A DNA stretch of 6,463 nucleotides from NCBI GenBank assembly GCA_020425885.1, contig JAGQRA010000494.1, forward strand, positions 1 to 6,463. Direction: 5' to 3'. Made by a program: the position numbers and the translations under genes. Positions 1-5,488 of this stretch are shown in pieces. The DNA comes from Planctomycetota bacterium. Its GTDB lineage: Bacteria > Planctomycetota > UBA1135 > UBA2386. The notes under the pieces were generated by a model that worked only from the letters and a program-made list of their open reading frames with translations, searched no databases and had not been told where the DNA came from. Numbering within the stretch: position 1 is the stretch's first letter; every line of letters begins with the position of its first letter.

Positions 1-27
1 AACCCTTACCTGGCGAGTGCGAGACGT

Positions 28-52
28 GCCGGCCACTCGCTGACTGGCCGGC
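28..52. repeat. Perfect 8-bp inverted repeat (hairpin)
   Basis: GCCGGCCA at 28-35 is the exact reverse complement of TGGCCGGC at 45-52, with a 9-base loop. Its left arm and loop overlap a second inverted repeat, GCGAGTG at 13-19 with CACTCGC at 34-40, so both stems cannot form at once. The stem is GC-rich but no T-run follows on either side. Function is unknown. Confidence 0.45.
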
Positions 53-129
53 CGCACCTCGGGCTTTCACCCTGGAACAGACCCCTCTGATTCGCGATGC
101 CGTCTCGGCGTCCGGAAGCTCGTCAGGGG

Positions 130-229
130 ATCCTGGAGACAAGAAAGAGCTCCGTCAGGAGGCATGGTCCCAACGGAACACCATTTCGACGAGCGCGGGG
201 CACCCGCGGGTTCCGTTGCGGTCCAGGAT
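130..229. repeat. Nested inverted repeats, possible multi-stem RNA fold
   Basis: An outer stem pairs ATCCTGGA (130-137) with TCCAGGAT (222-229). An inner stem pairs CAACGGAAC (171-179) with GTTCCGTTG (210-218). A GC hairpin, CGCGGG (194-199) with CCCGCG (203-208), sits inside the inner stem, and a small CTCC/GGAG hairpin (150-153 with 158-161) lies between the outer and inner left arms. All pairings are read directly and are perfect. In plus-strand RNA the outer stem could extend through G-U pairs at 127-129 with 230-232, which the minus strand cannot form. The sequence does not match any structured RNA I recognise (tmRNA, RNase P, SRP, common riboswitches). It may be a terminator region, an unrecognised RNA, or coincidence. 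Confidence 0.4.
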
Positions 230-256
230 TTTCCGCCCCACCACTAGATGGACTGC

Positions 257-1594
257 TCAGCTGAACACGGGGCGCGCCGGGTCGCCCCTTCGCGCAATCG
301 CCTCGATGTGCTCGGCGACCTGCATGGCGCGGGCAATGCACTGGTCGCTGTTGTGGTACTCGTAGCGACCGAAGCGGCCGAAGGTGATGTAGCCGCTGGT
401 GTCGAACCACTCGCGCACGCGGGCGATGCGGGCGGCGAACTCGAGGTTCTGATCGATGTAGGCGAACTCGTTGTCGCACCACTCGAGCAGGACGACGCGC
501 TCGGGTTCGAGGATGCCGGCGCGCCCGAGCGCCGCGACCACGTTCCGGGCCCAGGCCTTGTCCGGTGCGAGATCGCCACGATGGGTCACCTCGGCCAGGA
601 ACGAGCCGTGACCGGCGGGCGCGTTCTCGGGTGAGTAGTTGCTGAAGTAGGTGACCCGGTTGACGGGGCCCTGTTCCTGGAACGGCAGGTAGACCCAGCT
701 CAGGGGCGGTAGCGGTTCGTCGAGTTCGACGCCGATCATGAGGTTGACCAGCGAGATCGGCTCGAGGGCACGGATGTCGGCGCGGATCGCGTCGGGGATG
801 TCGGCGATCGCCGCTTCGATCTGCGGCAGCGGGACGGTGTTGACGACCAGGTCGTAGTCCTCACCGTCGACCGCGAAGCGATCGCCGCGGCGCTCGATGC
901 GCGCGGCCGTGATGCCGCACTGCAGGTCGAAGCCGCCGCCCAGGACGGTGCCGCGGACCAGCTGTTCGAAGCCGCCGTTTCGCGGGAACCAGAACACCGA
1001 CTGGTGGCTGTAGCCCTCGGTCTGCATGCCGATCGCCGACTTCAGGATGTCTTCGATCGGCGCCTCGGGCACGCGGCCCGAGACCCAGCTGCTCGCCAGC
1101 CGGCGCAGGTCGCACTCCCAGATCTTCTCGTTGTAGGGGATCATGAAGTGCCGCGCGAAACCGGCCCCCATGCGCCAGTGGACCCAGTCGTGGAAGTTCT
1201 CCGGGCATGGCACGCCGGCGCGCCGTTCGGCGAACGCCTCGACATAGCCCGCCACGCACTCGACGATCGCCTCCTTGGTCAGGTGGCCGACGCCGTTCTC
1301 GAACGGGTAGGGGACCCAGCGATCGTGCCAGCGGATCTTGGTGTTGCGCACGGTGCGCACGGTGCCGTCTTCGCCGCCGCAACGTGCGAGCTGCCAGTCG
1401 AGGACGGTCCGGTCCTTGGAGAACAGGATGTGCCCGCCGGCATCGTCGAAGGTGAACTCGCCGTAGCGCCGGCTCTTGCAGAGACCGCCTGGCCGATCGG
1501 ACTTCTCGAGGACGGTCACGCGGTGGCCGCTGGTCGACAGCATGCGGGCCAGAGCGGTGCCGGAGATGCCGCCGCCGAGGATGGCGATCTTCAC
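257..1594 (-). CDS. UDP-galactopyranose mutase-like FAD-dependent protein
   Basis: A 445-aa cytoplasmic flavoprotein of the UDP-galactopyranose mutase/protoporphyrinogen-oxidase-like superfamily. The N-terminus is a textbook FAD-binding Rossmann unit: ILGGGISG at residues 5-12, the acidic strand end VTVLEK at 26-31, then RPGGLC at 34-39. The middle has YPFENGV (96-102) and PYNEKIW (153-159), as in mutase-like members. The C-terminus has the second FAD contact, GRFGRYEYHNSDQCIARA (406-423), resembling the GRLGxYxYxxxDQ region of mutases. No signal peptide or membrane helix is visible. The start is GTG at 1592-1594, because the Rossmann strand begins immediately after it; the frame stays open far upstream, but that translation is low-complexity antisense of the MFS gene. 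Only a weak GGAA lies upstream as a ribosome site. At 445 aa it is longer than typical bacterial mutases (roughly 370-400), so a true UDP-Galp mutase activity is not assured; it may rearrange or oxidise another sugar or lipid. Nothing nearby identifies the substrate. Confidence 0.88.
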   Translation of the reverse strand: MKIAILGGGISGTALARMLSTSGHRVTVLEKSDRPGGLCKSRRYGEFTFDDAGGHILFSKDRTVLDWQLARCGGEDGTVRTVRNTKIRWHDRWVPYPFENGVGHLTKEAIVECVAGYVEAFAERRAGVPCPENFHDWVHWRMGAGFARHFMIPYNEKIWECDLRRLASSWVSGRVPEAPIEDILKSAIGMQTEGYSHQSVFWFPRNGGFEQLVRGTVLGGGFDLQCGITAARIERRGDRFAVDGEDYDLVVNTVPLPQIEAAIADIPDAIRADIRALEPISLVNLMIGVELDEPLPPLSWVYLPFQEQGPVNRVTYFSNYSPENAPAGHGSFLAEVTHRGDLAPDKAWARNVVAALGRAGILEPERVVLLEWCDNEFAYIDQNLEFAARIARVREWFDTSGYITFGRFGRYEYHNSDQCIARAMQVAEHIEAIARRGDPARPVFS

Positions 1595-1632
1595 GCGAGG
1601 AGTTCCGACTGGTTGGGCATGGCGAGCGGAGA

Positions 1633-1660
1633 AACTTACCGCACACGCGGCGGCCGTCGA
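1633..1660 (-). promoter_or_regulatory. Candidate sigma70-like promoter for the FAD gene
   Basis: Read on the minus strand, TCGACG (1660-1655) and TAAGTT (1638-1633) are separated by 16 bases. They match the -35 and -10 consensus at 4/6 and 3/6 positions. The -10 lies in the only AT-richer patch of the 153-bp divergent spacer and about 38 bases before the GTG start, a sensible leader length. This is a consensus match only. Confidence 0.28.
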
Positions 1661-1747
1661 GCACGAGTCTCGCGTCGGGGGGTGGTCAGGAGAAAACCGC
1701 CCGCTGCACCGGGACTTCTCGTCCTGCCCTCTCCATGATGCCGGCCC

Positions 1748-2932
1748 GTGCCGACCGACCCTGTCACTGCGCACCCCGTGGCGGAGCTGCCGCGCGCGAC
1801 GGAACGGATGGCCGTGCTGGCGTTGACGGCGGCGGCCTTCGCACTGAACCTCAACGTCAACGTGCTCGGCGCACTGTTGCCGTTCCTGCGCGATCTCGCG
1901 GTCGTCGACGGCGATGGCGCGTTCGTGCTGGTGATGGCCAGCGCCTTCGGCACCGCGGCCGGCTCGCTCCTGGTCGGCCCGATCGTGCGGCGGCTCGGCC
2001 GCAAGCCGGCGCTGCTGTTCGGGCTGCTGCTGTTCGCAGCCGCGAGCCTGCTGCACCTGCTGGCCGATACCGCTGCGGTCCTCGCCGTGCTGCGCGCGGT
2101 GACCGGCTTCGCCGCCGGGTTCGCCTACGCCACCGCTTCGGCGTTGGCGGCGGAGGTGTCGCCGTACTCGCGGCGTGGTGCGGCCATGGGCTGGTTCTCG
2201 GCCGGCATGTTCCTGGCCGTGCCGATCGGCATGCCGCTCACGGTCTGGCTCGCCAGCGCCGGATCCTGGCGCTCGATCTTCGCCGTGCAGGCCGCGGTCG
2301 GCGCCGTCGCGTTGGGGTTCAGCTGGCGCGTCGTGCCGGCGATCGCCCAGGCACCGGTGCGGGTCAGGTTCCGCGATGTGCTCGGCGACCGCCAGGTCGT
2401 GGCCGGGCTCGGCGCGACGATGCTGCACGTCGGCTCGTTCTTCACGACCGTGCAGCTGGCGACGACCTGGCTCGACGAGACCGGGCGCGTCGCGAAGGAA
2501 GATCAGCTGTGGCTCTGGGTCGGAATGGGCCTGCTGTCCGTGATCGGCAGCGCCTCGCTCGGGCGCCTCAGCGACCGACTCGGCAAGCGGTTCTTCGTGC
2601 TGTCCTGCTCGGTCGTGCTGGTCCTGTGTTTCGGTCTGCTCGCCGGCGAACCGGGCCCGCACGTCATGCTCGTCGTGGCGGCGGCGCTGGCGATCGCGGC
2701 GGCGGCGCGAACGGGCCCGCTGCAGGCATTGGTCTCCGGCCTCGTCGAGGCGCATCAGATGCCGGCCCTGATGGGGCTGCGCAGCGCCTTGATGCAGTTC
2801 GGCATCGGCATCTTCGCCCTGGTCGCGCAGCGGCTGCCGGCCGAGTTCGGCTTCGGCGGCGTGCTCTGGTTCGCTGCCGGCTGTCAGGCGCTGTCCTACT
2901 TCGCGATCCGTTTCGGAGTAGGCCCGCGGTGA
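1748..2932 (+). CDS. MFS family permease (12 transmembrane helices)
   Basis: An inner-membrane transporter of the major facilitator superfamily, 394 aa from GTG 1748, close to the usual length. Hydrophobic segments can be followed from about residue 22 (LALTAAAFALNLNVNVLGAL) to about 390, in two halves split near 195-215. The helix 2-3 loop carries motif A as GPIVRRLGRK (77-86), with Arg replacing the usual Asp. The helix 8-9 loop keeps the full version, GRLSDRLGKR (272-281). The overall look is that of the AraJ-like/sugar-efflux subgroup, but the substrate cannot be read from sequence. The start is uncertain: GTG 1748 gives a 20-residue cytoplasmic leader, ATG 1808 would start just before helix 1 (374 aa), and neither has a strong ribosome site. 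It is divergent from the FAD gene and is followed 79 bases later by the PDZ gene on the same strand, so the two may be co-transcribed. Confidence 0.9.
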   Translation: MPTDPVTAHPVAELPRATERMAVLALTAAAFALNLNVNVLGALLPFLRDLAVVDGDGAFVLVMASAFGTAAGSLLVGPIVRRLGRKPALLFGLLLFAAASLLHLLADTAAVLAVLRAVTGFAAGFAYATASALAAEVSPYSRRGAAMGWFSAGMFLAVPIGMPLTVWLASAGSWRSIFAVQAAVGAVALGFSWRVVPAIAQAPVRVRFRDVLGDRQVVAGLGATMLHVGSFFTTVQLATTWLDETGRVAKEDQLWLWVGMGLLSVIGSASLGRLSDRLGKRFFVLSCSVVLVLCFGLLAGEPGPHVMLVVAAALAIAAAARTGPLQALVSGLVEAHQMPALMGLRSALMQFGIGIFALVAQRLPAEFGFGGVLWFAAGCQALSYFAIRFGVGPR

Positions 2933-3015
2933 CGGAATCGGACCCGACCGGGCCACACCGGCACGCCGGCTGCGCTGGCGCGCGCTTTTCCACGACCACC
3001 TCGAGGTCCCGATGA
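2929..3015 (+). CDS. Possible 28-aa bridging ORF between MFS and PDZ genes
   Basis: A GTG at 2929 overlaps the MFS stop as GTGA, and its frame runs 28 codons to a TGA at 3013-3015, which overlaps the PDZ start as ATGA. GGAG at 2915-2918 lies 10 bases before the GTG. The peptide is polar (Pro, Thr, Ser, Arg, His) and resembles no family I know. It might act as a leader that couples translation of the two flanking genes, or it may be a chance frame in GC-rich DNA. The only support is the pair of 4-base overlaps. Confidence 0.2.
   Translation: MTESDPTGPHRHAGCAGARFSTTTSRSR
3003..3006 (+). promoter_or_regulatory. Ribosome binding site of the PDZ gene
   Basis: GAGG lies five bases before ATG 3012. 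It supports that start over the in-frame open sequence further upstream, and so places a hydrophobic signal sequence at the very N-terminus. Confidence 0.5.
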
Positions 3016-4103
3016 TCCGTTCGTTCGCAGTTCTCGTCTCGGCCCTTCTGCTCTCGCTCCACTCCTGCGTTACCCATCGCGCCCAGCTGCGTATCGGCAG
3101 CGCCGACCGCGTGTTGGTCAGCCGAACCGGCGCCGACGGCGCGACGGAGCGATTCGTCCTCGACATCCAGGGCGGCGGCGACCGGGCTTCGCTGCGCGTC
3201 CAGACCGAGTACGACAAGAAGCGGCCCTTCCTCGGCTTCCAACTGCTCGAACTCGATCGCGACGCCGCTGCCGCGCGCGGTCTGGAGCCCTACTCGGGAC
3301 TGATCGTCCAGGGCACCTACGAGCACTCGAGCGCGCGTCGGGCCGGCGTCGTGCCCGGCGATGTCCTGATCGAGCTGGCCGGCAGCGAGGCGACCGCTCT
3401 GTCGCAGGTGGCCGACATCGAGGCCGGACTCACCGAAGGGCAGAAGATCGTGGCCCGCATCCGTCGCGGCGACAAGGAACTCGGCCTCGAACTCGTGACC
3501 AAGGTGCTCGACGAGCGCGTCACCGACACCGAGGACGTGGCGCTCGACTCGGTGCAATCGCACAAGCCCTACGCCGGTGTCACGCTGCGCGGCATCCCGG
3601 CGCATTGGTGCGAGCGGATCTACGGCGAACGTCGCAACGCCATCGTCATCGCCGGCGTCGAGGTCGGATCCCCGGCCTGGCTGGCCGGGCTCCGCAGCGG
3701 CGACATCATCGATCGGGTCGATGGCATGCCGGTGCCCGAGCTGCCGGCCCTGGCCCGGACCATCGCCGAGCGCGGCGAGGTCGGGCAGCCGATCCGGCTA
3801 CAGGTCTCGCGCGCCGCGGGGGATGCCTTCGAGGCCAGCGTCGACCTGCACGACTACAGCGGCGAGACCAATTTCTGGATCCCGCTGGTCACCGACATCG
3901 AGAACGGCGTCTACCGCGACCGCTGGAGCATCGGTCCGCTCGGCCTGATCATGAGCAACCGCAACACCTACCTCGCCGATTCGTCGACCCGCGCCGTCGG
4001 CACGCGCAACGTGTTCTCGGCGTTGCTCGGGCTGATCCGGGTCGAGACCACGCCCGACAACACCGCGGTGCGCCTGCTCTGGTTCATCCGCTACGACAGC
4101 TGA
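3012..4103 (+). CDS. Putative lipoprotein with two PDZ domains
   Basis: A 363-aa exported protein. Residues 1-19 form a short signal sequence: Arg3, a hydrophobic run AVLVSALLLSL (6-16), then H17-S18-C19, a lipobox-like end where Cys19 would be lipidated. His at -2 is not typical, so lipidation is likely but not certain. PDZ domain 1 spans about 72-165 (carboxylate loop FLGFQLL; SSARRAGVVPGDVLIELAG at 106-124). PDZ domain 2 spans about 188-280 (YAGVTLRGI; GSPAWLAGLRSGDIIDRVDG at 219-238). The last 80 residues (285-363) form a segment I do not recognise, with NFWIPLVTDIENG and a hydrophobic, aromatic C-terminal strand, LLWFIRYDS. There is no DegP/HtrA serine protease, S41 protease or M50 protease domain, so it is more likely a peptide-binding scaffold or adaptor in the periplasm or at a membrane than an enzyme. 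It follows the MFS gene on the same strand and converges on mutM with three bases between stops. Confidence 0.85.
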   Translation: MIRSFAVLVSALLLSLHSCVTHRAQLRIGSADRVLVSRTGADGATERFVLDIQGGGDRASLRVQTEYDKKRPFLGFQLLELDRDAAAARGLEPYSGLIVQGTYEHSSARRAGVVPGDVLIELAGSEATALSQVADIEAGLTEGQKIVARIRRGDKELGLELVTKVLDERVTDTEDVALDSVQSHKPYAGVTLRGIPAHWCERIYGERRNAIVIAGVEVGSPAWLAGLRSGDIIDRVDGMPVPELPALARTIAERGEVGQPIRLQVSRAAGDAFEASVDLHDYSGETNFWIPLVTDIENGVYRDRWSIGPLGLIMSNRNTYLADSSTRAVGTRNVFSALLGLIRVETTPDNTAVRLLWFIRYDS

Positions 4104-4111
4104 GCGTCAGC
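4099..4111. repeat. Small inverted repeat joining two convergent stop codons
   Basis: GCTGA (4099-4103) and TCAGC (4107-4111) are reverse complements around GCG. Each arm contains the stop codon of one of the two converging genes. Only five pairs and no T-run are present, so it is not a convincing terminator, and the two transcripts probably overlap at their 3' ends. Confidence 0.4.
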
Positions 4112-4943
4112 GCTGGCAGCCGGCGCACCAGTAGCTGCTGCGACCCTGATCGACGGTTCGCCTGATCAGTGCGCCGCAGCGATGGCACGGCTCGCCCATG
4201 CGCTCGTAGACATCGAGCTCACGCGCGAAGTAGCCGGCGTCCTCGCCGACGCCGACGAAGTCCCGGAACGATGTTCCGCCGGCGGCGATGGCGGCGCGCA
4301 GCACCTCGACGACGGCCGTGGCCAGCACCTGGCATTCACCACGCGACAGCGAGCCCGCCGCCCGCCGCGGCCGCACCGCGGCCCGCCAGCACGATTCGCT
4401 GGCGTAGATGTTGCCGATCCCGACGACCAGGCGTGCGTTCATCAACAGCGCCTTGATGCTGCACTTCTTGCGCCGCGAGATGCGGTGCAGGAAATCGCCG
4501 TCGAAGCCGGGCTCGAGCGGTTCCTGGCCGAGATCGCGCAGCCAGGGGTGCAGCGGCAGCGTGGCGGCATCAGCCGCGCCGAGGGCGCCGAACCGGCGCG
4601 GGTCGACGTAGCGCACCAGGCGGGTGCCGAAATGCATGCGCCAGTGCTCGTGCTTGCGCCACGGCGGCGGCTCGGCCCGCCGCCTGGGCTCGACGCAGAG
4701 CCGCCCGGTCATGCCGAGGTGGACCAGCGCCAGCGGGCGCCCGGCACCGCCGAAGCAGAGCAGCAGGAACTTCGAACGCCGCATCACCGCAAGGCACCGC
4801 CGGCCCTGCATCGCCACCAGGGCCTCGACCGGGATCGGCCACCGCAGGTCGTGGCGCGCGAGTTCGACGAGATCGAGACGGCGGCCGACCAGATGCGGTT
4901 CGGCGCCGGCACGAACGGTCTCGACTTCGGGGAGCTCGGGCAC
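4107..4943 (-). CDS. mutM: Formamidopyrimidine-DNA glycosylase (MutM/Fpg)
   Basis: A bifunctional base-excision repair enzyme that removes 8-oxoguanine and formamidopyrimidines from DNA and nicks the abasic site by beta,delta-elimination. All hallmarks are visible in 278 aa, the usual length. The N-terminus MPELPEVE supplies the catalytic Pro2 (after Met removal) and Glu3. Lys58 sits in RRSKFLL. HLGMTG (75-80) includes the intercalating Met78, and DPRRFG (114-119) includes the Arg/Phe that fill the helix gap. The helix-two-turn-helix GIGNIYASE (175-183) contains Asn178. The C-terminal zinc finger uses Cys253, Cys256, Cys273 and Cys276, with Arg268 in its loop (GRSSYWC). The start is GTG 4943, fixed because Pro must be residue 2; no ribosome site is obvious. 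The gene stands alone between a convergent PDZ gene and a divergent epimerase gene, so it probably has its own promoter in 4944-5047. Its complete motif set suggests a functional enzyme. Confidence 0.97.
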   Translation of the reverse strand: MPELPEVETVRAGAEPHLVGRRLDLVELARHDLRWPIPVEALVAMQGRRCLAVMRRSKFLLLCFGGAGRPLALVHLGMTGRLCVEPRRRAEPPPWRKHEHWRMHFGTRLVRYVDPRRFGALGAADAATLPLHPWLRDLGQEPLEPGFDGDFLHRISRRKKCSIKALLMNARLVVGIGNIYASESCWRAAVRPRRAAGSLSRGECQVLATAVVEVLRAAIAAGGTSFRDFVGVGEDAGYFARELDVYERMGEPCHRCGALIRRTVDQGRSSYWCAGCQR

Positions 4944-4987
4944 GTGGGCTGTAGGGTCGGGCGCGAGGTGGGATGAGGGGCGAGGCG

Positions 4988-5016
4988 AGGATCGCGGGGA
5001 ACATGCTGCGGTGCAA
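4988..5016 (-). promoter_or_regulatory. Weak candidate promoter for mutM
   Basis: On the minus strand, TTGCAC (5016-5011) and GATCCT (4993-4988) are separated by 17 bases, with about 44 bases from the -10 to the GTG start. Each hexamer matches the sigma70 consensus at only three positions. It is listed because mutM needs a promoter in this 104-bp divergent spacer and this is the best-spaced pair I see. Confidence 0.18.
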
Positions 5017-5047
5017 CTGTGGCGTCGCTAGCATCCTTGGCCGAAAG

Positions 5048-5488
5048 ATGACCAAGACACCCGGATCGCGCAGACTGCATCACATCGGCATCGCCGTCCG
5101 GTCGATCGCCGAGTCGCTCCCGCACTGGACCGACGGGCTCGGTCTCGAGCTGGTCTCGACCGACGATGTCCCGGCCCAGGGCGTGCGGGTCGCGGTGCTG
5201 ATGGCGGGCCCGACCCGGGTCGAGCTGATCGAGCCGTTCGGCGACGATTCGCCGGTCGCCAAACACCTCGAGAAGCGCGGGCCCGGGGTGCACCACATGG
5301 CCTTCGAGGTCGAGGATTGCCAGGCCGCGATCGACGGCATGGCGGCGGCCGGATCGCCGATGATCGATCGGACGCCCAAGCCCGGGGCGCATGATTGCCG
5401 GGTCGCGTTCGTCCACCCCAGAGGCATGGACGGCGTGCTGACCGAGCTGGTCGAGGATCCGAACCATGGCGAGGCTTCGCATGGATGA
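5048..5488 (+). CDS. mce: Methylmalonyl-CoA epimerase
   Basis: Interconverts (S)- and (R)-methylmalonyl-CoA, linking propionyl-CoA carboxylase to B12-dependent methylmalonyl-CoA mutase. The protein is 146 aa, the family's normal size, with two glyoxalase/VOC-type halves: [10 protein letters not shown] (10-19) begins the first and [11 protein letters not shown] (80-90) the second. Metal ligands expected for the family are a His of HHIG (probably His12), a His of HHMA (His82 or 83) and Glu133 in LTELVE; Glu59 in RVELIEP stands where relatives carry a Gln or Glu. The motif [16 protein letters not shown] (65-80) is typical of true epimerases rather than general dioxygenases. The start is ATG 5048, ten residues before the conserved HHIG; in-frame ATGs at 4973 and 5003 would add an unconserved tail, though GAGG precedes 4973. 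It overlaps the carboxyltransferase gene that follows, and the pair makes its role in propionate metabolism firm. Confidence 0.94.
   Translation: MTKTPGSRRLHHIGIAVRSIAESLPHWTDGLGLELVSTDDVPAQGVRVAVLMAGPTRVELIEPFGDDSPVAKHLEKRGPGVHHMAFEVEDCQAAIDGMAAAGSPMIDRTPKPGAHDCRVAFVHPRGMDGVLTELVEDPNHGEASHG
5471..5474 (+). promoter_or_regulatory. Ribosome binding site of the carboxyltransferase gene
   Basis: GAGG lies six bases before ATG 5481, inside the last codons of the epimerase gene. It favours this start over the in-frame ATG 5466, which has its own GAGGA nine to thirteen bases upstream. The choice changes the N-terminus by five residues. Confidence 0.45.

Larger units (their letters stand above)
1..256. 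other. Non-coding left flank rich in inverted repeats
   Basis: No frame here resembles a known protein and none has a supported start. The stretch lies downstream of the minus-strand FAD gene, so it would be that gene's 3' region or the space between two convergent genes. It contains several exact inverted repeats: 13-19 with 34-40, 28-35 with 45-52, 130-137 with 222-229, and 171-179 with 210-218, plus smaller hairpins at 96-112 and 194-208. No arm is followed by a clear run of T on either strand, so a standard intrinsic terminator is not evident. A neighbouring gene may end just left of base 1. It could be a transcription end region, a structured RNA, or chance pairing in GC-rich DNA. Confidence 0.5.

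Noticed and set aside
171..218. Integron attC site or intrinsic terminator
   Set aside because: The arms lack the attC core motifs (RYYYAAC/GTTRRRY), no integrase or cassette is present, and no T-run follows the stem closely on either strand.
3..365. Plus-strand frame open from the window edge into the FAD gene, and a shorter one ending at base 90
   Set aside because: No recognisable domain, no start in view, and the longer one runs antisense through the FAD gene. The short one might be the end of a left-hand gene but cannot be supported.
1735..3015. 426-codon plus-strand frame over the MFS gene
   Set aside because: It is Arg/Gly/Ala-rich and out of frame with the clear 12-helix permease; only its last 28 codons are considered separately.
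1595..3217. Minus-strand frame extending the FAD gene upstream to a total of 986 codons
   Set aside because: The upstream part translates to low-complexity Arg/Ala/Gln/His-rich sequence antisense to the MFS gene, and the FAD fold begins cleanly at GTG 1594.
4182..4976. 264-codon plus-strand frame opposite mutM
   Set aside because: mutM has every catalytic and zinc-finger motif on the other strand; this is its antisense shadow.
5029..5034. TAGCAT as a -10 box for the mce operon
   Set aside because: It fits a loose -10 pattern but no acceptable -35 lies 16-18 bases upstream, so it is not listed as a promoter.
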